A DNA stretch of 64,000 nt from NCBI GenBank assembly GCA_034231615.1, contig CM067298.1, positions 37,454,127 to 37,518,126 of the forward strand, given 5' to 3'. The position numbers and the translations under genes were made by a program. Source of the DNA: Meghimatium bilineatum (lineage: Eukaryota > Mollusca > Gastropoda > Stylommatophora > Philomycidae). Within the stretch, counting starts at the first letter, position 1. Each line of letters starts with the position of its first letter. The notes beneath the pieces are model-generated. The model made no database searches, was not told the DNA's origin, and saw nothing but the letters and a program-made list of their open reading frames with translations. Shown here in pieces: positions 53,645-63,868 of the stretch.

Positions 53645-56130
53645 CTTTTGTGGCATTTTTCTAGGTGTCTGGGAATGCTAGATGTACCATCACTGCAGAC
53701 GGGTTAACAGATCTGACAATAATAATGAGGTAATAAATAATAAATTCTAGTTGGCTCAGAAGTATATGCTATGTTCCTGGCAGGATATGATGATCCCAGG
53801 ATACCTGCACACTTTGGTGACTAAATATAAAATATGAATTCATTAAAGCCCCCCCCCCCTTTTATACTTTAAACAAAATAAGTTGACAGCTATGGGTAAA
53901 TCTCTCCATGTGTTATGAAGCATTTCAGGTGTGATGGATGCACCAGCATTAATTATTTACTGCTAACGATTATGCAGTCCCTGCACCAGAGTTTAATAGA
54001 CAAAGGATTTTACGCATCCCCATAGAAAGAAATGTAAGAGAGTTAAATTTGGTGACCTTGGAAGCCTTTCATGGAACTTAATCTTCTAATCCATCTACCG
54101 GTATATGGAAATCATTAGTGAATGCAGTTTATTACTTCATAGTCATAGTGCAGAGGTGCTCCATCGTGCTCAAATATGAATTTTTCTGGCATACTAGGAA
54201 CTGCAACATTTTGCAGCATGTTTAAGTATGGTGCTCCTCTGACCGGTTTTGGTGAAGAAGAATGGTCCAATCATAGAATTTGAGGTTAAGGTACACCTCA
54301 CTTTAAGTTTAGGGCTGTCTCACTCATGCTCCATTATGATATAGGTTTTCATCACTGCTCCTAAAAATGTAATGGATTCTATAGGAAGTGAGCATAAAAA
54401 ACATTTTAGCTTATATGGATGTGGAAATATTGACTTTTTTTATTGGTAGAGATTCTGCTGGACACACTGCATTTCTCATGAAATTGACTGGATGATACTC
54501 CTGTTGTGATAGTCTCCTCTAAATATATTACCCTTAGATGGTAATTTTCCTCTAAGTTTTTACCATGATAATTAACTGTATATTAGGTAAAGTGTAAGGT
54601 CAGTGTAGCTTGTTCAAACAAAAATAAGTGCACTGTGTCTACAGAAATATTCTTTTTCATTTAAATAGTGGATCAAAAGTAAATCAGTAAGTAAAAAGTA
54701 AGAGTAACCACTTGTAATTGTTCGCAGTATGTTTGAAATCTTTAGTGTCTTTTTCATCTTGGTCTCTGATTCTCGTTTGCTCTGTATGGTGAGGTGTATC
54801 CATCTTCTCTTAAGCTGCTACACTCTGTTTCTTGATCCTTGCGGATGCAATATCTTTAGTCCATCATTGGCATATCTATAAACTTGTATCTATAGTCTAT
54901 AAACTTAACTTTGATGAAGATGGATAAAGGGCAGGTATGTGCTGAAGTTGCTTTTTAGTCATTATAAGGCAGGAATATTTTCAAAAAGCAAAAACAATTA
55001 TAAGACAAAGGTGTTGCAAAATTGGTGCTTCATTACCCACACATAAAATAAAGTCACAAATAAGTTCCCTTGGATCATTGTAACATTTTATTGCTCTGCA
55101 TACATTAACTTCTAAGCAATTATTTAACAAGATGTATCAAGGGCCCAATAAACAGGACAAACTTTCAGATAATACATGTTGTAGATGATGGAAGTTAACA
55201 TCATCAGCACAGTTGGATTATGGGTGATAAATAATTATCAATTTATTCTCCTTAATGGCTGACTGAACCAACATTACAGAACTCTTGCTATACCAAAAAG
55301 CAGCAGAGTCTTCCATAGCAAATGTTAAAGGATGAGCATGCTAGTGTGTCAAGTGATTTGTTCTTGCTCACCAACTCATGCAACGATTGTTTTCAACAGT
55401 TTAATCGTTGTAGAACCGTTTCATCATCCAAAAACCTGTCACAAACTTTCTAAGCCATACCATATAATCCTGTGAATACAATTACCTTCACCCCACAAAA
55501 AACTTGATATGTAAACATCCTCTACAAGAGGTGACTTTTAACACACAATCTCCCAAATAATGACAAAAGCCCAACTATATACAATAAAATTACAGTTAAA
55601 TATTGGTACCATAAATATGTATAACTTCGAAAGTAACCTCAATATTAAGATTTCATGACATTTAAATGGGAATATATTTACACTAAAATTTTAAAACAAC
55701 TATATGAAACAAAACATATAAGCTGCAGCATAAAAACAGTGCATTAAAAAACAATAGTGAGTATTCACAGGTAGGGGACAAGAATATATTTAACATTAAC
55801 CACGCTGTAGGCTACACGTTTTGCCTACAATATTAGCATATCCAGAACGCTTAAAGCTACAGGTTTTACCCGTTGTCAAGGGCTGTTTATATGTTTATAG
55901 TACGTGGCACAACCTGAATGGTTAATGCACATAATCGTGGACATGCGCAGTTGAAGCCGGCACATTTCCATGTCCACTCTGTCCCTTTTACAAAATTCTC
56001 TGTAGCGGGGAAGACGTTGCGAACAATTTGGTTTTTTTTCCCTATCAGTCCACATCTGCACAATGTGATGTGCTATGAACGTGAATAGGGTTTTATTGAC
56101 TTTTATTTCATCGTATTTTGAATAAAATAA
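53645..56130. other. Long AT-rich stretch, nothing recognised
   Basis: A run of 11 C lies at 53849-53859. At 54740-54860 the minus strand has a weak LINE-like string (IASARIKKQSVAA) that I could not confirm. No ORF above 60 codons here. Confidence 0.4.
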
Positions 56131-56133
56131 TCC

Positions 56134-56292
56134 AGCTGAAGATGGGTGTATTGGACCATTGGCGCAAATAAAATGCCGACACAACGCATTTCCATTCTCT
56201 GGACTACATCCTGTGAGAAATCTAGTAGGATCATGGTCCTGCTACAAGGGAGATCCAGTGGGAGTTTTAGAATGATCGCTGAAGGAGAAGAA
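56134..56292 (+). repeat. SINE-A copy (plus), full length
   Basis: CCAGCTGAAGATGGGTGTA head, GGACCATTGGCGCAAATAAAA, CGACACAACGCATTTCC, GGACTACATCCTGTGAGAAA, GGATCATGGTCCTGCTACAA, GAATGATCGCTGAAGGAGAAG tail. Possible degenerate target duplication (AATAAAATAAT / GAAATAATAAT). The CGACACAACGCATTTCC block is intact, so this is among the younger copies. Confidence 0.85.
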
Positions 56293-56299
56293 TGAAATA

Positions 56300-57025
56300 A
56301 TAATGGATTGTGATTCAGATGAAGAATTCTTTGGAGTTAGTAAGTTCTCACAATAGATATAGAGAGTATCACATATGTAGAGATTGGACATCGACTGTTT
56401 TGAAGTGGCACCAAATATGACTTGGTCTAGCTTCTAAGAACGATTTTACCGCAAATCTATATGTTTTACTCAGTTCCCCCAGCACTATTTTGATAATATG
56501 GCAATGAAAGAACATAAATACTACAGAATTAGGTGTCATTTACATGGTTGCCACTCCAGGAAATTCAGGAAGTAAATTTTTAATAATTGTAAACAATTTT
56601 ATTTGTTAATATTTTGTTTATTTTTTGTGAAAAAACATCTTTACTGCTTTTCCACACATCTCGTATCACACATACACACACACAAATTCCACCAATATAT
56701 GCAGTATACAATTCTTTATTTATATGTACAAATATTATTTAAATGTCTCTAACAACAAAAAAGTTATTGCATTTTTCAGAAAAGGGCAACAACAATAACA
56801 CAAATTTTCAAAAAAGAATCCAGCTGCAGGAGAGATATTAAGAAAATGTAAACATGGTGTGCTAAAGGTTAAAGTGTAATAGGATTAGATAACATTGAAG
56901 CTGACATTGATCCACACAACATTAATTACTTTCCATACATGACCAATATATATAGTATGTACCAGTACTAACAAGGAACTAATAGAATAACAGTGAAATA
57001 GTATGTGTACATGTCTGTGTCTTTC
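56300..57025. other. No gene; short CA repeat
   Basis: An (AC)n run at about 56671-56684. The rest is AT-rich. Confidence 0.4.
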
Positions 57026-57027
57026 AG

Positions 57028-57305
57028 GTCCTGAAAGAGGAGCATAGATTAGCAATACATTTTAATCTTCCATGCATGTTGTTAGAGGCAACTAAGAAGG
57101 TTTTTGGGTACTTTTAGCTATTTCATCTCATATAGGGCCTACAATAAGTGATCCATATAAAAAGTGATCAAGAAGCTATGCTGAAGTTGTATGTGCCAGG
57201 CTGCATGGCAGCTAAGCTATAAACCATGACACAAAATACTGGCACTCCATTCTCCAGACTACATTCTGTTAATCTGCAGGATTTTTGACAATGAACGTAT
57301 GGGAG
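57028..57305 (+). repeat. SINE-B copy (plus)
   Basis: CAGGTCCTGAAAGAGGAGC head, AATCTTCCATGCATGTTG, GAGGCAACTAAGAAGG, TATAGGGCCTACAATAAGTG with a local duplication AAGTGATC, GCTGAAGTTGTATGTGCC, then CATTCTCCAGACTACATTC and AATGAACGTATGGG. The GAA tail is replaced. Confidence 0.75.
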
Positions 57306-57309
57306 AGGT

Positions 57310-57808
57310 AGGTGTACTGAATAAAACATAATTATTCATACAAGGGGTAGTATGATTTTTAAAAAAAGCTTATAAATATCATTGCTGAGTAAAAATTAAA
57401 CAATAATATGTATTCATAAAATAAGATAGATTTTCATTTCAAAATGTTCATATTTTCATGCTTTTAATTCATAAAAGAAATGAAGAATAGTGAGCCTCAA
57501 AGATAATTAAGACAGACCAAAAACGAAGGCAACAGTTGAAACCCTATGTTCCACTGGGAATAACAATGTTTACCGGTAGTAGTATTTTCATATTTACACT
57601 TGCTTTTGTATTGTGTTCATCATGTGGTGTTTAAAATGATTGCAGGCATAATGAGATGGATACAGCTGATAGTGAACATCTGAAATTTGAAAGTGATATT
57701 CTCTGCTACACGTTCAGAAGTAGGGTATCATATCTCATGGTAGTTGATGTGAAGGTAATCATAGATTTTAACAAATGCATATACAATCAATCAATTAAGT
57801 GCCATGCC
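57310..57808. other. No gene recognised
   Basis: AT-rich. A 92-codon ORF (57656-57934) overlaps the LINE fragment that follows and has no known motif. Confidence 0.35.
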
Positions 57809-57809
57809 A

Positions 57810-58475
57810 AATGGCGCAGGCTATCATGTTGCTCCGCAACTCTCTGTCTTGTGTTGTCAATAAGCTCGGTTAGTGAACTTTTCTCTTTGTCGTCCCCTAT
57901 CTCTCTTCCCCTTGATCTTTCCAGTGGTTATTAAGTGTTCAAGCTGTGTTCTTCTCAGCACATGACCTAGAAATTTTGACTGTTGCCCCTAATGTTTGAT
58001 CTTTTTACGACAGCATCATTGAGAACCTCTGCATTAGTTTACTTAGCTGTCCATGGTATTTTTATCATTCTTCTCAGAAACCACATCTCTGTAACCTCTA
58101 ATTCGCTTTGAATTTTTTTACTTCACATCCATAAAAAAGAATTAGTTCGATATAACATCTCAGCACTCAAATTCGGGTTTGCATTGATAGACTTCCATTG
58201 CACAAAATGGTTCTCATTTTTTGGAATGCTGATATGGCTTGTACTGTTTGGCTCTTTATCTCACTTGAACATCTTCCTTCTGATGTTAACAGGGTGCCAA
58301 GATATTTAACTTTTTCAACTTGTGTTAATTTTGTGTCGTTAATTATTATGTTGCATCTTGGTAGTGTATGTTTCTTCGAGACAACCATTATTTCTGTTTT
58401 CTTCTTGTTTAAACTGAGGTCTCTGTTTTCACTTTCTTTAACTACTTTATCTAACAATGCATATACATAACACTG
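57810..58475 (-). mobile_element. RTE-like LINE RT thumb to C-terminus (minus)
   Basis: From 58470 downward an open 96-codon stretch reads VVKESENRDLSLNKKKTEIM, then SKKHTLPRCNIIINDTKLTQ, VEKVKYLGTLLTSEGRCSSE and IKSQTVQAISAFQKMRTILC. Beyond a stop: LRCYIELILFYGCEV for the VLLYGCE motif and, later, degraded RQRV-like C-terminal residues. It corresponds to the region after FADD in RTE-like RTs. No palm motif is left. Confidence 0.8.
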
Positions 58476-58754
58476 AAAAACTCTATTTAGCCTGAATAAC
58501 TCTTTTTCTTTATTCTATAGACATCCTTAAATATTAGGTCGGAGATTTGCCAATAAATTAAAACTAGAAAAAAGCTGTTACATATAATTAACCAGAACAA
58601 TAATTTTTAAACTGAAAAAGAAATTCACTAATACAATTATTGGTCTATGGAACTACAAGATCAAATTTGAACATAATTGGCAACTCTATTACTTGTTTAT
58701 ACAGAGCAACAACTAATAAAGAGCTGGTCAGAATGATAACTAACTAGTATTTTT

Positions 58755-59055
58755 TTAAATACACAATTAAAAAATTGGCAAAATTAGTTGTCAAATCATC
58801 ATAATTGCACAATGGACATGTCCACATATGCTCCAATCTTCTCTTGAGTGTATCAACCATTATATGATGAATAACAGTTCCAGTTCTCTGTTGGTGAATA
58901 CAAATTCTTTTAAGTCCCAGTAGCGCTCCCTTCTGGCAACTCTGCATTCCAAGCCTAGATCCTTCATTCTGGACACATACTGGTAAAAGAAATTGCCACC
59001 ATCATTAATCTCATTTACCCGTGCTGTTTCTTGTAAATTCAATCGCATCCTGATT
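58755..59055 (-). mobile_element. LINE-b-related 3' end (minus)
   Basis: The minus strand has NLQETARVNEINDGGNFFYQ, then YVSRMKDLGLECRVARRERY and, in another frame, TNREL...HHIMVDTLKRRLEHMWTCPL followed by CNYDDLTTNF. CPLC with DD is the C-terminal cysteine pair of this LINE group. The wording parallels 17504-17806 (DDFYSMARIKEQGLKCRVA) and 10925. Confidence 0.7.
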
Positions 59056-59059
59056 CATT

Positions 59060-59455
59060 GGTCCACCATCTGACACAGTAGCGCACACCAGCTGATCTGT
59101 TTTCTTATTGCATTGACTACCACCATCACCAGGTATGAAAAGACATTACATTGATTGGTGCTTAAGTGTTTGTGCACTATGACTGAGATCTTTCTGTGTA
59201 AGAGATTGGAATACAAATGGCTATTGACTGAAGTGTAATTCTGATGGTCCAAATAAACAAACAAACATCTTGAAAGCCATAATAAGAAATTACTAGGAAC
59301 ATTACTCAGATATGCTTAATGAGTAAACAATCTAGCTTGCTGTAAAGGTAACAATGAATTTATCTTCTACATTCATTCTCAAGTAACCAGCATTTTATTA
59401 TGACTTCAACTGAGAAGTATGCTGTGCTAATGTTTAAATAATGCCTAGCACATCT
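59060..59455. other. No gene recognised
   Basis: Anonymous sequence; a CAAACAAACA run at 59256. Confidence 0.35.
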
Positions 59456-59459
59456 ATTT

Positions 59460-60370
59460 TCTGCATGCTTTTGTTTCAGATAAACTTCCTTAACCTCGAT
59501 CAATCTTTCAATCAAACACCTGGTGCGACTATGTGTCAGCTGTTGACATGTCAGTTTATCATCCAATCCACTGTGCACTTGACCTTTACAGGCCAAAACA
59601 TGTCCGTGTGTGGCAGTTTTCTGACTGGAGATGGTAAGCAGTGATTTTTACTGGGGACAACTATTTATCTCCCAAGGTGCTTCAATGCCGGTGAACTTGT
59701 CTAGTGTAATTAGACATTCCATTGCCCCTGGGTACTGAACCTTTTCTCATCAGTGAGATTGGTTCCATTATAGGAAATGCTTGACAGTAGTGTTGGACTA
59801 GGGCTAGTCTGCCCTCTTAGCTGATGTTGACTAACATCTTGAACACCTCATTAAAGTTTGAGCTTCTACGTTTTTCTTCAGAGCAGGATGATATGCTTTT
59901 TTTGCCTTTTTCTTTTCCACATTATCTGCTACCAGAAAAAAACTTAAACATTGCTTTCATTAAGACTTCTGTATATTTTTTTCTCAACTGTAGTTGCCCT
60001 CTAGTGCTATGCTACCTTTGTATGTACTGAGTAGACTAGCCTTACTTCTCCATAGATTTGCTAACTATTCTTCTTGCTTTCAGACATAACAACCAAACAG
60101 TCTAAGCCAGCAGTTGTCTTACAATGTGCTAAAAGAGTGTTTGACAGTGGGGTGCCAAGAGGTACTATTTATCAATATTATTTATCTTGAGCTATAAATT
60201 ATCATTCTATCTCAGTCTACACTGCCTCGAAATAATTCAAAAAGCATCAGTATGAGCTTTAAAACAATATGTTTTCAGGGTGCACCACGAAGATGTGCTT
60301 TAAGAATCTTGGTTATCTTCTAATCCTGGGATTGCGTAAGAACATTGAAAAACCATTTGCTTCTCACTAG
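59460..60370 (+). repeat. Repeat-C copy 2 (plus)
   Basis: It keeps the same order as the copy in the F-box intron: a GAACTTGTCTAGTGTAATTAG block, CCCTGGGTACTGAACC, GACAGTAGTGTTGGACTAGG, CCTCTTAGCTGATGTTGACT, GTTGCCCTCTAGTGCTATGC, GTACTGAGTAGACTAGCC, then TTTTCAGGGTGCACCACGAAG and CTTGGTTATCTTCTAATCC. It is shorter, having one CCCTGGGTACTGAACC sentence where the intron copy has three. Confidence 0.7.
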
Positions 60371-60634
60371 GAATTTTGAAGTGTCTTCGTCACAACAACA
60401 AGAAGTTTTAAAATGGACATAAAAGCTGTAACGTAGAAATTGTTGTGGCTAGTTTCACAGGCACAGGTGGAAAAAAAACCCACCTAATTTTCCACAAGAA
60501 ACTAAAAGAAAAGAAGATGATGTAGAGTTAATCTTGTGTGTGCATATTCTAAGTGGTACCTCATTATACAGTGACTTGTGCAAAGTCTTAAAACTGAGTT
60601 GGTAAAATTTATGTTTTAAATAATATGTACCACC

Positions 60635-60902
60635 CAAGTGTTGCATAGGTCCAAAAGTGGAGCTAGGAATAGTAATGTAGTCACCTGCTTTGCATGCCAT
60701 AAGAGGCGACTATGGAGGTTTAGGGGTGGGATCAAGTGTCCTATCCTATAGGCCAGTGACCCAAGAGCAGTGCTGAATTCAGATGTGTCAGGCTGAAAGG
60801 TGCAGATATTGCAACAGCTGTAAACCATCAGACAACACATTCTGTTCTCTGGTCTATGTCCTGCTTACGAGCAGGAGTTTATGAATGAACATAGTAGGAA
60901 TA
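60635..60902 (+). repeat. SINE-B copy (plus)
   Basis: ATAGGTCCAAAAGTGGAGC head, ACCTGCTTTGCATGCCATAAG, GAGGCGACTATGGAGG, CAGTGACCCAAGAGCAGTGC, TTCAGATGTGTCAGGC, GGTGCAGATATTGCAACAGC, GTTCTCTGGTCTATGTCC, and a GAATGAACATAGTAGGAA end. Nearly full length. Confidence 0.8.
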
Positions 60903-60984
60903 ATATAAATGTGATACCAAACTATATTTCAGCATTGCATCAGAAAATGATGAATGAAATACATTTTTACTTAATGAATAAATA

Positions 60985-61716
60985 CGAGGCGTGTTCAAAT
61001 GAAAACGGGACTTGTGGATTTATTTAAAAAGTATCATACGCAATTTAATATTTTCAACGGAATTGAACAAAGCAACCACTTGTGAATAAGAATGCACCTG
61101 GGTTCATCAGAAAAAATCTCCGTATGCATTTAGGCAAGCATCCCACTGTTTAGGTAGATGTCGAATGCCGTCCGAGAAAAAGTTGCGTGGCTGTTCCGAT
61201 AGTTCAATTTCTTCCGAACAACCATGTGGGCTGTCCCAATTGACATATGGAATTCTTCTGCAAGCGAACGAATGCTCCGACGACGGTCAGTCAGTACTGC
61301 TTTATCAAGCACGGCTATGGCTTCTTCTGTTGCAACAATATGCGCCTGACCTGGCCGTGCAAGATCTGCCGTTAACTCACGTCCGTCTTTAAACATACGC
61401 ACCCACTCCATCACTCTGGTCCTCGACAAACATTTGTCACCATATGCTGCCTTCATTCTCCGATGAATGTCTACTGCTTGACATCCTTCAAATGAAAGAA
61501 ACTGGATCACAGCACGCTGATTCACTTTGGACGGGTTCGGAATCACACCCGCCATATTGTTAACAGTCTTCTGCAGCACATATGCATGCTGGGAAGATGA
61601 ACACGTGACCGTATGTAAATTATTGGATACTCATTACTAGTGCAAAATGTCATCAATATCAGTGCGCTCTATCACGCGTGGTGTAACAAGTCCCGTTTTC
61701 ATTTGAACACGCCTCG
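60985..61716 (-). mobile_element. Internally deleted mariner with perfect terminal repeats
   Basis: The ends at 60985-61015 and 61686-61716 are identical 31-bp inverted repeats (starting CGAGGCGTGTTCAAATG), flanked by TA on both sides (60983-60984 and 61717-61718), the standard mariner target duplication. The interior encodes the N-terminal DNA-binding half of the transposase and then a fused C-terminus. Total length is 732 bp compared with about 1.3 kb for a full mariner, so about half is missing. Confidence 0.9.
61130..61579 (-). pseudogene. Mariner transposase, N-terminal half with out-of-frame C-terminus
   Basis: The ORF of 149 codons starts with the mariner HTH region: QRAVIQFLSFEGCQAVDIHR, then YGDKCLSRTRVMEWVRMFKD, HIVATEEAIAVLDKAVLTD and RRSIRSLAEEFHMSIGTAHM (second HTH), KKLNYRN. 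There the frame joins DNA coding for the C-terminus. In a shifted frame at about 61190-61120 it reads NFFSDGIRHLPKQWDACLNA, the usual end of mariner transposases. The catalytic domain with its acidic triad is absent, about 190 residues. So this is a deletion derivative that cannot transpose itself but may be mobilised in trans. It lies inside the terminal repeats at 60985-61716. Confidence 0.85.
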
Positions 61717-61718
61717 TA

Positions 61719-62074
61719 GTATAATATTTTAATCTCTAAATGTAAATGTTTATATAAAACTATCATGCCATCCAAAAATGATGGCAATTTTCCAGATAAC
61801 ATAGTCATAAGAACCAGAAATGATAGAACACAATACAAACTAGAAATAACACTGGATATACCTGAGATCACAAAACTAAACTTGAACTGAAGTAAAACTC
61901 TGTCTGGCATACAGAACAAGAGTGATAAATTCTTATTTCCTTGAGATTCTATTATTATATATCACCATCATTACTATGTGTTACAAGATCATAACAAATT
62001 TGATGATTGACAAAGTTGATCAGTAAAGTATTTACTTTGTAGATATCGTAATTGATACCTGTATATTTTATTTG
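61719..62074. other. No gene recognised
   Basis: AT-rich spacer after the mariner. Confidence 0.35.
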
Positions 62075-62075
62075 T

Positions 62076-62262
62076 CTAGCTCTGTGGTGGATAGGTGCAG
62101 TGAGTGTCACAGACGGTCAAGGTACAGGGTTCAAACCCTTCCAGCAATTGTGCATCTGAACAATTTAGAAAGCAATAGCAAACAACTTACTGTATATTGC
62201 CTAGAAAATCACTACAGCCAAAAAAATACTGGATTAATCGCCACATCCTGAATTGGATATGC
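62076..62262 (+). repeat. tRNA-derived SINE-G
   Basis: The head has A-box-like TGTGGTGGATAGGTGCAG and an excellent B box GGGTTCAAACCC at about 62126-62139. The body runs TGTGCATCTGAACAATTTAG, AAGCAATAGCAAACAACTTA, TACTGTATATTGCCTAGAAA and CACTACAGCCAAAAAAATAC. One copy in the window. Confidence 0.65.
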
Positions 62263-62264
62263 TA

Positions 62265-62505
62265 CAAACGTTTTATTTTATTAGGTGAAATTGTTTTATT
62301 TTTTGTGGACAACTGTGCGCTCAATGCTACTAGTGTGCATAGCAAACAGGAAAGCATGCATCTCTTCGGCATGTAATATTTCGGTCCCACCACCAGTCCA
62401 TCAAAAACAGTCATAATGCTCCAAACAGCACAAGGCATTCCAATGCCAATCACCCTCACCACTGTTTAAGGTACAAAAATTCAGCAATGCAAATAAGTTT
62501 GATCA
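62265..62505. other. Anonymous sequence
   Basis: No content recognised. Confidence 0.3.
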
Positions 62506-62507
62506 AA

Positions 62508-62670
62508 CTTGGTCAAAGACGGATGTGTCGGGCCATTGGTGCAAATAAAACAGAGACACAGCGCATTTCTATTCTCTGAACTACATCCTGCTGGAAATCT
62601 AGTAGGATGGTCCTGCTATAAGGGAGATCCAGCGAGAGATTGAGAATGAAAGCTGAAGAAGAAATACCAC
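62508..62670 (+). repeat. SINE-A copy (plus)
   Basis: TTGGTCAAAGACGGATGTG head, GTCGGGCCATTGGTGCAAAT, GACACAGCGCATTTC, CTACATCCTGCTGGAAATC, GGATGGTCCTGCTATAAGG and GAATGAAAGCTGAAGAAG tail. Full length, with a 3-bp deletion in the GGACCATGGTCC arm. Confidence 0.85.
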
Positions 62671-62694
62671 AACAATTGATGAAGGTGTCACCTT

Positions 62695-63200
62695 ATGCAT
62701 TGCTCGTGCTAGTGTATAATTTTGCGGTCTTTGTGTGAATCTCTGAATCTGGTTAGGTCTAAGTCTGGAAACCAAACTGAAGGTATACCAAGCAGTTGGT
62801 CTGCCTTTGTTGCTATATGCAGCAGAATCCTGGAAGGTCTATGCTTGGCATGCAAGGCAACTAAATTCTTTTCATCTGCAGTGCTTGAGAAAGCTTCCTA
62901 TTGTGTAATGACAGGATTGCATATCCAACATAGATCCTTGAAAAGTCCAAAATTGAAAGCGGCTACGTATTGTTGATAAGGTATTGGATTCATTGGACTG
63001 GTTGCATTATCCACAAGAGCTCCTTCCAAGGATACTGTTTTATGGTGAACTATGCATAGGTAAGTGTTTATTTGGAGGTCAGAGAAATGTTTCAAAGACA
63101 ACTTTCAGACATTTCTTAAGTGCTACAGGATTGACCCAACCTTTTTGGGAAACCACACTCTTGACTGTCCAGCCTGACATAGTCAATATTACAAGAAGGC
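62695..63200 (+). mobile_element. RTE-like LINE RT thumb to C-terminus (plus)
   Basis: The plus strand reads CIARASV-, then LSLETKLKVYQAVGLPLLLY, AAESWKVYAWHARQLNSFHL and QCLRKLPIV. After a break come GELCIGKCLFGGQRNVSKTT and FRHFLSATGLTQPFWETTL. These match KLKVYQAVVLPTLLYACETW...HAKRLNHFHxxCLRKLL and FYGELCxGKRxxGGQRKRFKDTLK...STWExxA. Two open frames (62722-62976, 62984-63283) are its remnants. It follows a SINE-A by 25 bp. Confidence 0.8.
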
Positions 63201-63394
63201 CTTTAGGTCCTTGTGTACGAATATGCATGTTCTGTGTTTGTGTTCCTGAGGATACTTTAATACTTGTACGGGATGTTCGTTAATGTTGTAATAGTCCTTG
63301 TTTCGATTGGTCTGTTCTCAGTGACTTGAGTACACAGGCTGAAAGTCTTGACCGCGCCACATCTTTTTTTGGGGATGTGGTTGGTCAAGTACGG

Positions 63395-63480
63395 AAAACC
63401 CGTTTACTTGTGTTGCAAAGCGATTCGGTGCTGCTAGAACAGACCTGGTTCAATTCCCGTCAGCTGTAAGAATTACTGAC
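63395..63480 (+). repeat. Possible tRNA-type SINE head
   Basis: A good B box GGTTCAATTCCCG lies at about 63449-63461, and a weak A-box-like TTGCAAAGCGATTCGG some 40 bp before. Body not defined. Confidence 0.35.
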
Positions 63481-63638
63481 ATAGTCAGATCAGTACAGAT
63501 ATTAAGAACACTGCAGGAAATTTGAAAGTGATAAAAATGAAAGAAAATTTCAGACTGTTTTCCCTTATTTCAAGATCTACTACATTGCTACTCACACAGC
63601 AACAGATTTTTCAAAGACTAGATTAAACTCATCAGCCA

Positions 63639-63868
63639 TCTTCTTCTTGTTTGATGTTCATAACTCCTGCTGATTAGCAGAATATAGTCCAGAATATGTT
63701 GTTTCATGGTTTAAAGCTTGGTATCGATATCTGCACCTTTTGGCCTGACACATCTGACTTCAGTATGACATCTTAGTCAGTTGGATCCTATACCAACTCC
63801 TTCCTAAAATCTCCATAGTATTCATCTCTTGCGACATGCATGGAAGGTAACAATATCTCTATTCTTTG
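63639..63868 (-). repeat. SINE-B copy (minus) near the window end
   Basis: On the minus strand: ACCTTCCATGCATGTCGCAAG, ATACTATGGAGATTTTAGG, GACATCATACTGAAGTC-like block (ATGTCATACTGAAGTC), AGATGTGTCAGGCCAAAAGG, TGCAGATATCGATACC and AACTCC tail end with GAAGAAGAT at 63639. Almost complete. Confidence 0.75.
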
